Shown piece by piece: positions 1 to 7,885 of a stretch of 64,000 nt of DNA. The notes below the pieces were generated by a model. That model was not told where the DNA came from and did not search any database. It saw only the letters and a program-made list of their open reading frames with translations. Every line of letters starts with the position of its first letter. Position 1 is the stretch's first letter. The position numbers were made by a program, and so were the translations under genes. The stretch is from Haloferax namakaokahaiae (GTDB lineage Archaea; Halobacteriota; Halobacteria; Halobacteriales; Haloferacaceae), in assembly GCF_042663225.1 (NCBI RefSeq), contig NZ_JBHTAA010000001.1, positions 558,001-622,000 on the forward strand. The letters run 5' to 3'.

Positions 1-1603
1 TGTACACGCGCCCGGGGACGTTCTGTTCGACGGTATCGACGGTTTCGCCGGTCTCCTCGGCGATAGAGGCGTTCGTGTGGCCTGCGGAGGCGGCCGCGGC
101 GAAGTCACCCTCGGCGGCGTCCTCGACCGACTCGACGACGCGGGAGAAGCGTTCGACGTACCACTCGTGGATGTCGGTGAGTTCGACGACTTCTTCGACC
201 GAGTAGCCGCGTTCGAACGCCTCGAACATGGCGTACGGACGGTCGGGCGTCGGCTTGACGAGGTACTCTGCTTCGAGTTCGTCGTCGGATACCTCGTCCC
301 AGTCGGCGGCGGGGTCGTACTCGGAGGAGCGAAGCGCCTTGAGGAGCGACTCTTCGAAGGTCCGGCCGATTGCCATCGCCTCGCCGGTGGACTTCATCGC
401 CGTGGAGAGTTCGAAGTCCACGTCGCCGAACTTGTCCTTGGGCCAGCGCGGTACCTTCGTCACGACGTAGTCGATTGCGGGTTCGAACGCCGCCGTCGTC
501 TCGCCGGTAATCTCGTTCGTAATCTCGTGGAGGCGCTTGCCGAGGGCGACTTTCGCGGTCACGCGGGCGATTGGGTAGCCAGTCGCCTTGGAGGCGAGCG
601 CCGAGGAGCGCGAGACGCGCGGGTTCACCTCGACGACGCGGTACTCCCCGCCGGGGGTGCCGTCGTCGTGCCACGCGAACTGGATGTTACACCCGCCCTG
701 AATCCCGAGTTCGCGGATGACTTCGAGGGCGGCGTTGCGCATCTCCTGGTGCCCCTCGTCGGGGATGACCTGCGACGGGGTGACGACGGTGGACTCGCCG
801 GTGTGAATCCCCATCGGGTCGATGTTCTCCATGTTGCAGATGATGATACACGAGTCGTCGGCGTCGCGCATCACCTCGTATTCGAGTTCGACCCAGCCGG
901 CGATGGACTCGGTGATGAGCACCTCGTTGTTGCGCGAGAGGCGAAGCCCCTTGCGAACGCGGGCGAGGAGTTCGTCCATCTCGTGGACGACGCCGGAGCC
1001 GGAGCCGCCGAGCGTGTAGGTCGTCCGCGAGATGACGGGGAGACCGCCGACGGAATCGACGGCTTTCTCGACGCGTTCTGTGAGCGCCTCTTCGGTGATG
1101 TTCGAGACGTGTTCGCCGTCTTCGAGTACGATGGTGGTCGAACGGGGGACGGGTTGGCCGATTTTCCGCATGCGCTCGCGGAACAGGTCGCGGTCTTCGG
1201 TCGCGTAGATGGTATCGAGCGGCGTCCCCATGATTTCCACGTCGTACTCTTCGAGGACGCCCTCTTCGGCCAGTTCTGCGGTGACGTTCAATCCCGTCTG
1301 GCCACCGAGTCCCGCAATCACGCCGTCTGGGCGCTCCTTGCGGATGATTTCGGCGATGGCTTCGGTGTTGATGGGTTCGATGTACACCTTGTCGGCCATC
1401 TCCGGGTCCGTCATGATGGTCGCGGGATTGGAGTTGACGAGGACGACTCGTGCCCCTTCCTCTCGTAGGGCGCGGCAGGCCTGCGCGCCGGAGTAGTCGA
1501 ATTCCGCCGCCTGTCCTATCTGGATTGGGCCACTTCCGATGAGCAAAATAGTCCGGTCGTCGGCGTCTGCCGGTGTGCCGGGGTGGGTGTCCTCGTCGGT
1601 CAT
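1..1603 (-). CDS. carB: Carbamoyl-phosphate synthase large subunit (partial)
   Basis: This is the N-terminal half of CarB, which makes carbamoyl phosphate from glutamine-derived ammonia, bicarbonate and ATP for arginine and pyrimidine synthesis. The frame stays open from an ATG at 1603 to the left edge, giving 534 codons; the family is usually about 1,050-1,080 residues. The early motif SGPIQIGQAAEFDYSGAQA lies at about residues 23-41. It is followed by the first ATP-grasp domain (PATIMTDPEMADK, GGQTGLN, TYTLGGSGSG, EVNPRVSRSSALASKATGYP) and the start of the oligomerisation domain. A TATA-like element 25-30 bases upstream fits leaderless transcription. The start matches the family N terminus. 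The small subunit carA is not visible in the window. Confidence 0.97.
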   Translation of the reverse strand, partial: MTDEDTHPGTPADADDRTILLIGSGPIQIGQAAEFDYSGAQACRALREEGARVVLVNSNPATIMTDPEMADKVYIEPINTEAIAEIIRKERPDGVIAGLGGQTGLNVTAELAEEGVLEEYDVEIMGTPLDTIYATEDRDLFRERMRKIGQPVPRSTTIVLEDGEHVSNITEEALTERVEKAVDSVGGLPVISRTTYTLGGSGSGVVHEMDELLARVRKGLRLSRNNEVLITESIAGWVELEYEVMRDADDSCIIICNMENIDPMGIHTGESTVVTPSQVIPDEGHQEMRNAALEVIRELGIQGGCNIQFAWHDDGTPGGEYRVVEVNPRVSRSSALASKATGYPIARVTAKVALGKRLHEITNEITGETTAAFEPAIDYVVTKVPRWPKDKFGDVDFELSTAMKSTGEAMAIGRTFEESLLKALRSSEYDPAADWDEVSDDELEAEYLVKPTPDRPYAMFEAFERGYSVEEVVELTDIHEWYVERFSRVVESVEDAAEGDFAAAASAGHTNASIAEETGETVDTVEQNVPGRVY

Positions 1604-1627
1604 CGTCGGTTTTGAGTCCGTACATCG

Positions 1628-1633
1628 TAATAA
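1628..1633 (-). promoter_or_regulatory. TATA-like element of carB
   Basis: TTATTA on the minus strand lies about 27 bases before the carB ATG. This is the spacing expected for a leaderless haloarchaeal transcript. Inference from position only. Confidence 0.5.
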
Positions 1634-1747
1634 GTCCGGCGAAAAATTACGAGGTCCGAAATCGAATTACGATTTTCGAAAAGTGGCTGAACCGTCGAAT
1701 ACTCACCCGAGCAAGGCTTTTGAAGCGATTCCGAGTAGACACGAGGC

Positions 1748-2770
1748 ATGCTCCCCGTCTTTACGACGCCACCACCGCTCGGTTCGGGTGACGAAATCGC
1801 CGTCGTCGCACCGTCGCGTCCAATCGAGGAGTCGAAGCTTCAACGCGCGTGCGACAGGCTTCGAGAGACGTTCTCGCTCGACCCGGTCATCTTCGAGACG
1901 GCGACGAAAGACTGGGAGTGGCTCCGCGACAATCCCGAGGCACGCGCGGAGGACATCATGCGCGCGTTCGAAGACCCGGCGGTTCGGGGCGTCGTCGCTG
2001 TGACCGGCGGCGACGACCAACTTCGCGTACTCAAGCACCTCGACCCCGACCGACTCACGTCGTCGCCGACGCGCTTCTACGGCTTCAGCGACAACGACAA
2101 CCTCCGGCTGTTCCTGTGGAAACACGGCATCGTCAGCTACGGCGCGGTCCTCCATCCGACGGTGACGGTGGACCCAGAACTCCACCCGTACACCGAGCGC
2201 TACCTCCGACGCGCCTTCTTCGAGGAGTCACTGGGCGTGGTCGAACCGTCGCCGGAGTGGGCCGACGAGTGGTTCGACTTCGAGACGGGAGACCCGCGCG
2301 AGTGGCGCGAGAACGACGGTCGAACGTGGCGGGGTGAAGAGACCGTCACCGGGCGCGTGTGGGGCGGGTGTTTCTCCATCGTCAAGTGGCACCTCCAGAC
2401 CGAGCGCTATCTCCCCGACCCCGGCGACCTCGACGGCGCGGTTTTGGCGCTCGAGACGTCGGAAGACGTTCCGCTCCCGCGCGAGGTCCGGTATACGCTC
2501 CGGGCGATGGGTGAACGCGGGTTGCTCGGACGGTTCTCTGGTGTCGTGGTCGGCCGGCCGCAGACACACTCACCGGGACTGGAGTGGAATCCGGGAGACG
2601 ACTACCGCGAGCAGTTGCGAGACGAAATCTGTGCCGCGCTCGACGAATACAATCCCGACGCCACCGCAGTGTTCGACGTGGAGTTCGGCCACTGCTCGCC
2701 GATTGCGCCGCTGCCGCTCGGAGCGAAGGTGACGCTGGACCCGACGGTCAGACGGATTCGATTCCAGTAA
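1748..2770 (+). CDS. S66 family LD-carboxypeptidase / MccF-like peptidase
   Basis: 340-residue protein of peptidase family S66, which includes murein LD-carboxypeptidases and MccF proteins that cleave microcin C-type peptidyl or aminoacyl nucleotides. The Ser-Glu-His triad can be read: Ser114 in GFSDNDN, Glu236 in LALETSED and His315 in FGHCSP. GDEIAVVAPS near residue 14 is the usual N-terminal strand and loop. Length is normal for the family. Haloarchaea have no murein, so a role in detoxifying peptide-nucleotide or amide metabolites is more plausible than wall recycling; that is inference. It is divergent from carB and appears monocistronic. Confidence 0.9.
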   Translation: MLPVFTTPPPLGSGDEIAVVAPSRPIEESKLQRACDRLRETFSLDPVIFETATKDWEWLRDNPEARAEDIMRAFEDPAVRGVVAVTGGDDQLRVLKHLDPDRLTSSPTRFYGFSDNDNLRLFLWKHGIVSYGAVLHPTVTVDPELHPYTERYLRRAFFEESLGVVEPSPEWADEWFDFETGDPREWRENDGRTWRGEETVTGRVWGGCFSIVKWHLQTERYLPDPGDLDGAVLALETSEDVPLPREVRYTLRAMGERGLLGRFSGVVVGRPQTHSPGLEWNPGDDYREQLRDEICAALDEYNPDATAVFDVEFGHCSPIAPLPLGAKVTLDPTVRRIRFQ

Positions 2771-2772
2771 TT

Positions 2773-2859
2773 CGGTCGCAGGAGGGTCGTCTCGGGAGAA
2801 CCGGTCGCAGTAGGGTCGTCTCGGGAGAACCGGTCGCAGTAGAATCGGTCTCAGTGAAA
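2773..2859. repeat. 29-bp tandem repeat, two good copies plus a decayed third
   Basis: Units at 2773-2801 and 2802-2830 differ at one base. A third unit at 2831-2859 keeps only its first dozen bases. The unit length is not a multiple of three and the array sits between two convergent genes, so it is non-coding. Each unit starts with CGGTCGCAG and ends with CTCGGGAGAAC. Confidence 0.85.
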
Positions 2860-2891
2860 TTGGTCGCGGTGGAGGGCGCTCGCCTCCGGTC

Positions 2892-3422
2892 TCACATGTA
2901 CGGTTCGGGGTCGAGGTCGCGTTGGGCGCGGTAGGTCTCGACGAACTCGCTCACGTCGAATTCGAGCATCTGGCGTTCGAACTCGGAGACGGCGACTTCG
3001 TCGTCGGCGTGGCTCACGGCGTGTTCCATGAGTTCGACGACGAGTTCGACGATTATCTCGTGGAGCCTTCGAGAATCGAAATCGGTCACCCAGACGATAC
3101 CCGCGCCGATTTCGCCGTCGTCAGAGACGTCTTCGGAGACGACCGACTGCGGGAACTCTTCGAGGACGAGTCCCATGAGGTGTGCCGTCCCGAACTCGGG
3201 CATATCTTCGCTGGTCGTCTCGATGGCCTCGCGGAGAACTTCGAGGAGGAACTCGGGTAAGAATCGGTCCGCGGGATGAACGTCCATCACGACCGCGTGC
3301 GTGTCGCCACAGGGGCAGTCGAACTCTCGACGGCCGAGGTCGAGCGTTCGGACGCGCTTTTCCTCGCCGCAGGGCAGGTCCACGACGGCCCCGCGACCGC
3401 CGGGGACGCTCGGTTCAGACAT
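2892..3422 (-). CDS. Conserved haloarchaeal protein with CPC metal-site candidate (DUF5815-like)
   Basis: 176 residues, convergent with the LD-carboxypeptidase. The N-terminal 40 residues carry Cys18 and a CPC motif (Cys36, Cys38) followed by Asp-Thr-His, suggesting a small metal site. The remainder is acidic and helical (LPEFLLEVLREAIE, LHEIIVELVVELMEHAV) with no membrane segment. I associate it with the haloarchaeal DUF5815 family from memory. Function is unknown. The ATG at 3422 gives an N terminus just ahead of the cysteine cluster, so I keep it. Confidence 0.8.
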   Translation of the reverse strand: MSEPSVPGGRGAVVDLPCGEEKRVRTLDLGRREFDCPCGDTHAVVMDVHPADRFLPEFLLEVLREAIETTSEDMPEFGTAHLMGLVLEEFPQSVVSEDVSDDGEIGAGIVWVTDFDSRRLHEIIVELVVELMEHAVSHADDEVAVSEFERQMLEFDVSEFVETYRAQRDLDPEPYM

Positions 3423-3545
3423 AGTGAGGGGTTGCGGTTCTCATCGTTTAAACGTCGCGTTCTCGGGAGTCACGTGCGGAAAGTAGAACAGTGTCGTTCG
3501 AGTGTGGTTCGGATGGTGTTCGAATCGATGGTTCGAGCGCGTGGT

Positions 3546-3797
3546 TCAGCGACGGGCGGTGACGTAGAGCAGCGGTCCGGCGATGAGCAGCACGATACCG
3601 AGGAAGAGGTAGTGCGGCTTGGCGATCGCCACGGGCGTCAGGAGGAAGATAAGCCCGAAGACGATGGTGTTGATGCCGATGATACGCTGGGACTTCAGCG
3701 GGAGCGCCCCGACCGTCGATAGGATGAACACGAACAACAGCGCCTGCCCGATGTTGTAGTTCAGCAGGAAGCTGTCGATGAGCTGAAGCGGAAGCAT
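3546..3797 (-). CDS. Small membrane protein, three TM segments
   Basis: 83 residues, almost entirely hydrophobic. Probable transmembrane segments lie at about 14-33, 39-58 and 63-80, with a short basic tail (TARR). No catalytic motif is visible. The next gene upstream on the same strand is another small membrane protein, about 140 bases away, so the two may be co-expressed. No family recognised. Confidence 0.7.
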   Translation of the reverse strand: MLPLQLIDSFLLNYNIGQALLFVFILSTVGALPLKSQRIIGINTIVFGLIFLLTPVAIAKPHYLFLGIVLLIAGPLLYVTARR

Positions 3798-3894
3798 TCT
3801 TGTTCTCCGGTCGGTGCGAATCGACTATCAAAGTTCCGTTATTCTCGTTCGCCTTCGGGGCGACCCGTGACACCGCCAGCGTGGGGTCGCTCAG

Positions 3895-3933
3895 AACGAC
3901 ACGTCCGGTCGCCCACAACGACACGTCCGGTCG
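3895..3933. repeat. 17-bp direct repeat
   Basis: AACGACACGTCCGGTCG occurs at 3895-3911 and again at 3917-3933, a 22-base period of about two helical turns. It lies between the stop of the 76-residue gene and the start of the 83-residue gene, so it may be a regulator site for the latter or simply a local duplication. Confidence 0.6.
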
Positions 3934-3937
3934 TGAG

Positions 3938-4168
3938 CTAGAACTGCTGGTCTTCGGGACCCGTGATGTCCATGGGTCGAAGCCAGCCGTACCAGACGAC
4001 GACGACCATTCCCGCGTACCCGAGGACGAACACGAGCATCCCGAGGTCGGTGTAGCCCGCCTCGCCGAGGAATCTGCGGAGGAGTCCCGGCACGATGATG
4101 CCGCCCGTCACGACGGCGATGAGGAGCAACCGACTCCGCGTGAGTAGCGAATCCTGCGTGTTGGCCAT
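3938..4168 (-). CDS. Small membrane protein, two TM segments
   Basis: 76 residues. Hydrophobic segments lie at about 12-30 and 41-64. The N terminus is polar and basic (MANTQDSLLTRSR) and the C-terminal tail is polar (DITGPEDQQF). It is divergent from the acetyltransferase gene, with which it shares a 165-base intergenic region. No family or function recognised. Confidence 0.7.
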   Translation of the reverse strand: MANTQDSLLTRSRLLLIAVVTGGIIVPGLLRRFLGEAGYTDLGMLVFVLGYAGMVVVVWYGWLRPMDITGPEDQQF

Positions 4169-4233
4169 GTCTCCGTCTCGGAGGCGAATCGACGTGAATC
4201 ACACGGTTCGACCTGCGTGTCGAGAGAATCGCG

Positions 4234-4266
4234 GACGAACCTCGGACGAACCTCAGACGAACCTCG
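4234..4266. repeat. Three head-to-tail 11-bp repeats
   Basis: GACGAACCTCG, GACGAACCTCA and GACGAACCTCG run without gaps from 4234 to 4266. They lie about 40 bases upstream of the TATA-like element of the acetyltransferase gene. The 11-base phase places each unit on the same helix face, as expected of a cooperative activator site, but slippage could also explain it. Confidence 0.75.
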
Positions 4267-4305
4267 ATCGAGGGCAGAAAACTGCTGGACAGTGCCCACC
4301 CAAAG

Positions 4306-4312
4306 CATATAT
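4306..4312 (+). promoter_or_regulatory. TATA-like element of the Eis-like gene
   Basis: CATATAT about 27 bases before the ATG at 4335 fits a leaderless haloarchaeal promoter. Confidence 0.55.
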
Positions 4313-4334
4313 CACCACCCCGCGGACGGATTTT

Positions 4335-5552
4335 ATGAACCTCCATTCTCTGCCCGAGAGCCACCGCGAAGCGTACCGCGACGTGCTCGGTTACGCGTTT
4401 CGACCCGAGAGCGGTCCCGACTGGGACCACTCGGACCACCCCGACCCGGACATCTATCACCCGTACGGATTCTACGACGCGCCGCCCGACGCCGACCCCG
4501 ACGACCTCTCGACAGAGGACCTGTTGACGGTGTGTGCGTACTACGACTTCAGCGCACGCGTCCGCGACGAGTGGCATCCCCTCCCCGGAATCACGGCGGT
4601 CGCCTCGCCGCCCGAACTGCGACGACAGGGCCACATCTCCGAGATGTTCGACCAGTTGCTCGTCGAACTACGCGAGTCGGGTCGCTATCTCTCGGCGCTC
4701 TGGCCGTTCGAATACGAGTTCTATCGCCGCTTCGGGTGGGCGACCTCGAACAACTACGCGCAGACGAAAATCAGCCCCGACGACCTCGCCGACGTGGTGC
4801 CCGACCCAGATGGCGAGTTCGTCCGCCTCGAAGCGGACGACTGGGAGCGCGTGGACGGACTCTACCGGACGGCCTCGACGGAGGACCTCGCGCTCGACCC
4901 GACCGAAGGCTGGTGGCGCTATCGCGTCTTCCGAGGCTGGGAGAGCGACCCCTACGTCTACGGGTGGGAGAGAGACGGCGAACTCCGCGGCAACCTCATC
5001 TTCCGAATCGAGGGTGACTGGGACAGCAGAAGCATGACCGTCGTGGCACTCGTCGCCGTCGATAGCGAGGCGCGCGGGCACCTGCTCCGGTTCCTCCGGG
5101 ATCACGACTCACAGGTGGACGAGATTACCATCGGCAGGGAACACGAGTCCACACGGCTCATCGACGACCTGCCCGACCCGCGAGCCGCGACCGTCGAAAT
5201 CAAGCCCGGTCCGATGGTCCGTATCGTAGACGTGCAGGCGGCGCTCGAAGCCGTGTCGCTGGACGAGACGACGACCGATTCGCTCGTCATCGACGTGACC
5301 GACGACCGCTGTGCGTGGAACGACCAGACGCTCCGTCTCGACGTGGACGCCGGTTCGACGACGGTCACACAGACCGACGCAGACGCGGACGCGACCGTCG
5401 AAATCGGCGCGCTCTCGCAACTGCTCGTCGGTGCGCGAACCGCAGAATCGCTGTCGCGGACGGCGTACCTTTCCGCGCACACAGCGGGTGCACTCGATAC
5501 GTTGGATTCGGTATTCACCCAGCGCGACGTGTACCTCCGAGAAGGGTTCTAA
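4335..5552 (+). CDS. Eis-type GNAT N-acetyltransferase
   Basis: 405 residues with the layout of the Eis family: an N-terminal GNAT domain, a second degenerate GNAT domain and a C-terminal sterol-carrier-like domain. The acetyl-CoA loop is in ITAVASPPELRRQGHI at about residues 86-101, followed by SALWPFEYEFYRRFGW, typical of Eis proteins. The C-terminal part (about 300-400) has the beta-rich SCP2-like character. Eis members acetylate amines on aminoglycosides or proteins; the substrate here is unknown. I chose the ATG at 4335 because it matches the family start and the TATA spacing; the frame is open further upstream, but that part is low-complexity. Confidence 0.88.
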   Translation: MNLHSLPESHREAYRDVLGYAFRPESGPDWDHSDHPDPDIYHPYGFYDAPPDADPDDLSTEDLLTVCAYYDFSARVRDEWHPLPGITAVASPPELRRQGHISEMFDQLLVELRESGRYLSALWPFEYEFYRRFGWATSNNYAQTKISPDDLADVVPDPDGEFVRLEADDWERVDGLYRTASTEDLALDPTEGWWRYRVFRGWESDPYVYGWERDGELRGNLIFRIEGDWDSRSMTVVALVAVDSEARGHLLRFLRDHDSQVDEITIGREHESTRLIDDLPDPRAATVEIKPGPMVRIVDVQAALEAVSLDETTTDSLVIDVTDDRCAWNDQTLRLDVDAGSTTVTQTDADADATVEIGALSQLLVGARTAESLSRTAYLSAHTAGALDTLDSVFTQRDVYLREGF

Positions 5553-5650
5553 TCGAGAGCCAGCGACTCCTCTCGACCGTGATTTTTCGAAACGGCGAAG
5601 AAGAGAAGCGACTGAACCGACCGGCGGTTACAGCCGTTTGACCATCAGTC

Positions 5651-5956
5651 TCAGGCGACTCTGTACCCGAGTTCGTCGAGGATGTCGCGGGCGCGCTCGA
5701 CGTGATTTCCCTGTAACTCGATTTCGTTATCGACCACCGTGCCGCCGCAGGCGAGTCGGCGCTTGAGTTCGGAGGCGAGTTCCTTCAACTCCGAGCGGTC
5801 CGCCTCGAACCCCGAGACGACGGTCATTGGTTTGCCGTACCGACGGGTGTCTTTGCGAATCGAGAGCGTCTGTCCGACCTTCTCCAAGTCGGCGTCGATG
5901 CCGAGTTCTTCGGGAAGGCCCGTGATGGATGCGAAGTCTTTCTTCTTCTTTTCCAC
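5651..5956 (-). CDS. SUI1/eIF1-family translation factor homologue without zinc motif
   Basis: 101 residues from a GTG start. The C-terminal two thirds matches the SUI1 fold: TLSIRKDTRRYGKPMTVVSG, a lysine-rich helix, RRLACGGTVVDNEIELQGNH and RARDILDELGY. Archaeal aIF1/YciH proteins usually begin with a CxxCG...CxC zinc ribbon. Here that region reads DFASITGLPEELGIDAD, with the cysteines replaced. SUI1 proteins act in start-codon selection on the 30S subunit. Loss of the cysteines suggests a paralogue, perhaps specialised. It is convergent with the Eis-like gene. Confidence 0.85.
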   Translation of the reverse strand: MEKKKKDFASITGLPEELGIDADLEKVGQTLSIRKDTRRYGKPMTVVSGFEADRSELKELASELKRRLACGGTVVDNEIELQGNHVERARDILDELGYRVA

Positions 5957-6036
5957 GTTCGAGAGAGGGGCTACACGCGTAAGTGGTTATCTCCGATGGT
6001 CACGCGGCGCGCACACTCACAATGGTAAAACGATTG

Positions 6037-6060
6037 TCGCCGCGAAGGGCATCGCGGCGA
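6037..6060. other. Perfect 9-bp stem hairpin
   Basis: TCGCCGCGA and TCGCGGCGA flank a six-base loop in the gap between the SUI1 gene start (5956) and the 42-residue gene. There is no T-tract on the plus side. It could act as an RNA hairpin at the end of the minus-strand micro-gene transcript or as a protein site. Confidence 0.5.
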
Positions 6061-6117
6061 GGGGGTTGATGATGACCACGCGAGTGGCCGTATGAAAACT
6101 GAAACTGAATCTCGTGG

Positions 6118-6246
6118 TTAGTCGCCCGGAGTGTTGCCGCGCTGGTAGCGACCGACCATCTTCCACATCGCCACGTCGAGTTCTTCGCCGTTTGCGGCGG
6201 ACTCAAGCTGGCGGTACAGTTGTTCGGAGACGTCGATGGTTGGCAT
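6118..6246 (-). CDS. 42-residue micro-protein, antitoxin-like N terminus
   Basis: A short gene from the ATG at 6246. It begins MPTIDVSEQLYRQLESAANG and continues with EELDVAMWKMVGRYQRG. The opening resembles ribbon-helix-helix or VapB-like haloarchaeal proteins (strand followed by LYxxLE helix) but is shorter than a full antitoxin. Codon use (GAC, GTC, CTC) is like neighbouring genes. The upstream sequence is AT-rich, fitting a promoter. No toxin gene lies next to it. Function unknown. Confidence 0.6.
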   Translation of the reverse strand: MPTIDVSEQLYRQLESAANGEELDVAMWKMVGRYQRGNTPGD

Positions 6247-6425
6247 CACACATCCATATTACCTGTACGGGTTTAATACTACTGGAATACGGAACTGAGT
6301 AAATTTGTTCGGAGAACGTTCGAGTCTGGTGTGGGAATCGAAAGACAGCGTCGTGGTTCGTGAAGTTACGAGCGTCGTTCAGAACAGACAGTCACAGAGC
6401 GGGATGTGACCAAGAGCGTGCAGAT

Positions 6426-6602
6426 TCAGTTCCACCGTGGCGCGTCGTCGTACGTTTTGAGCGCGAGTTCGCCCGCTTCGAGCGGGTCCACGGGCGTGTC
6501 GTGCTCGTCGGCCATGTGCTCCATGACGAGCACGCCGACATCTTCGCGGGAGGAGGCGGTGGTGTCGTAGCCGCATCCAGAGAGACAGGTGAGTTTAAAC
6601 AT
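6426..6602 (-). CDS. 58-residue putative zinc micro-protein (DUF1059-like)
   Basis: Starts at the ATG at 6602 and encodes a 58-residue acidic protein. Cys6 and Cys10 (FKLTCLSGCGYD) precede two histidines spaced HxxxxH (VMEHMADEHD, about 34-39), a plausible C2H2-like zinc site. The layout recalls DUF1059-type small proteins. Micro-proteins with zinc sites are common in haloarchaea; what this one binds is unknown. It sits at the edge of the AT-richer patch. Confidence 0.7.
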   Translation of the reverse strand: MFKLTCLSGCGYDTTASSREDVGVLVMEHMADEHDTPVDPLEAGELALKTYDDAPRWN

Positions 6603-6748
6603 TATATGAGTACATAGCCCACAATAGTGATATAGCTTTCTCTACTTTGATGAGGGCTTTTCAGAAATTCTGGTTGAACACTGAGTTTGGAGAGAAGGTT
6701 CTGTTTGTTCGTTTGTTTAAACTCGTTTTGTGGGTTGGATGTTTGTTT

Positions 6749-7627
6749 TTAGATTGTGGGTAGTTGGTACGTCGCGGCGGCGACGAGGCCGCCCCAGACC
6801 ATAGCGAGTGCGTGGGCGTAGATGTTCGTCGTCGTGCCGTCCGAGACGATCGTGCTCGGAAAGAGCATGTAGACGTAGATTACGAGCAGGGCGACGATGA
6901 GCACGACGTTCATAGCGTCGATGGCGATGGGTTTCCATGCCTCGCGCGGGCGCTCGAACCCGACATCGCTCTGGCGGTACATCTCGCCGACCGACAGGAC
7001 AGCACCCAATCCGGTGAGTCCAATCACTGTCGGTGAAACCGTCCCGGTGTAGATGACCAACAACTCGTTGAGGAACACGAGCACGATGAGAAAGCCTGAG
7101 TACCAGACCACGGTGCGCGAGTAGGCCGTGCTGATGAGCGCGAGTAGTGCGACGAACGCGAAGCCACCGAAGCCGGAGACGACGCCCGAGAATCCCCGAC
7201 TGGTAGTTTGCAGGTCGGGGCCGAACTGGTGGGTGAACACCGCAAACGTCGAGAGTTGGGTGAGCACCGGCACGGCGAGGAGGAGTGCGGCGAAGGTGAC
7301 GTGGAACCATCGGCGTTCGCCCATGCGGAGACAGAGCATCCACGTGAGAAGCGCCCCGACGGCGTAGCCGCCGAGGTTGTTGTAGAGGTGGGAGTCGGAA
7401 TTGTGGAAGTACGCCGCCGTGAGCAGTCGCCACGGTTCGGAGAGGTCGAAGGTGAAGACGAACTGGGAGTGGATGGATTGGGGCGTGAGGAAGTGAAGGG
7501 CGAGTAAGAGCGGGACTGGGGCGAGAAGCAGGGCTACGTCGCGGGCGAGGTTGGTTTTGGTGTGGGTGAGGGGTGGCACAGGGTCGTTGGCTGGTCGATG
7601 GGTGCTAGAATATTGAGTTTTCTTCAT
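6749..7627 (-). CDS. Rhomboid family intramembrane serine protease
   Basis: 292 residues with six or seven hydrophobic segments. All rhomboid active-site elements are present. His75, His80 and Asn84 follow the HxxxxHxxxN spacing. Ser147 lies in GFSG. His272 lies in AHALAMVWG in the last transmembrane helix. Rhomboids cleave substrates within the membrane plane. The N-terminal 30 residues are polar and may be partly untranslated if a later start is used. The gene lies in an AT-richer patch with no obvious substrate gene alongside. Confidence 0.88.
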   Translation of the reverse strand: MKKTQYSSTHRPANDPVPPLTHTKTNLARDVALLLAPVPLLLALHFLTPQSIHSQFVFTFDLSEPWRLLTAAYFHNSDSHLYNNLGGYAVGALLTWMLCLRMGERRWFHVTFAALLLAVPVLTQLSTFAVFTHQFGPDLQTTSRGFSGVVSGFGGFAFVALLALISTAYSRTVVWYSGFLIVLVFLNELLVIYTGTVSPTVIGLTGLGAVLSVGEMYRQSDVGFERPREAWKPIAIDAMNVVLIVALLVIYVYMLFPSTIVSDGTTTNIYAHALAMVWGGLVAAATYQLPTI

Positions 7628-7885
7628 GTGAGGATTTGAGTCCTCACAAGATACGACGGAGGTCGATTACGCACCACTTGTCGAAGAATGTACCCGATAA
7701 GGTCGTCAGCGACCGCATGAACGTGGGTCTCGATATTTTTGAGAAGCACTACGACCCAGGGACGAACGCGATAAGGTCGAGTAGAGGAGAAGGTATTTGG
7801 ATAATATTTGAATGCCTCCGTTTCCAAAGTCCACTTTACAAATAAACAATATGTCTTTCAAATGTCGATGAAAATGGCATATTGA
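7628..7885. other. AT-rich intergenic stretch
   Basis: About 260 bases, visibly richer in A and T than the surroundings. It separates the divergent rhomboid and 162-residue membrane genes. Short overlapping frames on both strands lack haloarchaeal codon bias. I see no convincing gene or repeat. Confidence 0.5.

Noticed and set aside
77..1468. 463-codon open frame on the plus strand opposite carB
   Set aside because: It lies antisense to an unmistakable CarB and its composition reflects the third-position GC bias of that gene; no family resemblance.
3448..3924. 158-codon minus-strand frame across the 83-residue membrane gene
   Set aside because: It is in a different frame from the hydrophobic gene, reads as arginine- and histidine-rich noise, and spans an intergenic repeat.
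7624..7845. Two overlapping short frames on opposite strands (67 and 69 codons)
   Set aside because: They overlap each other, lack haloarchaeal codon bias and have no recognisable features; the stretch reads as AT-rich intergenic DNA.
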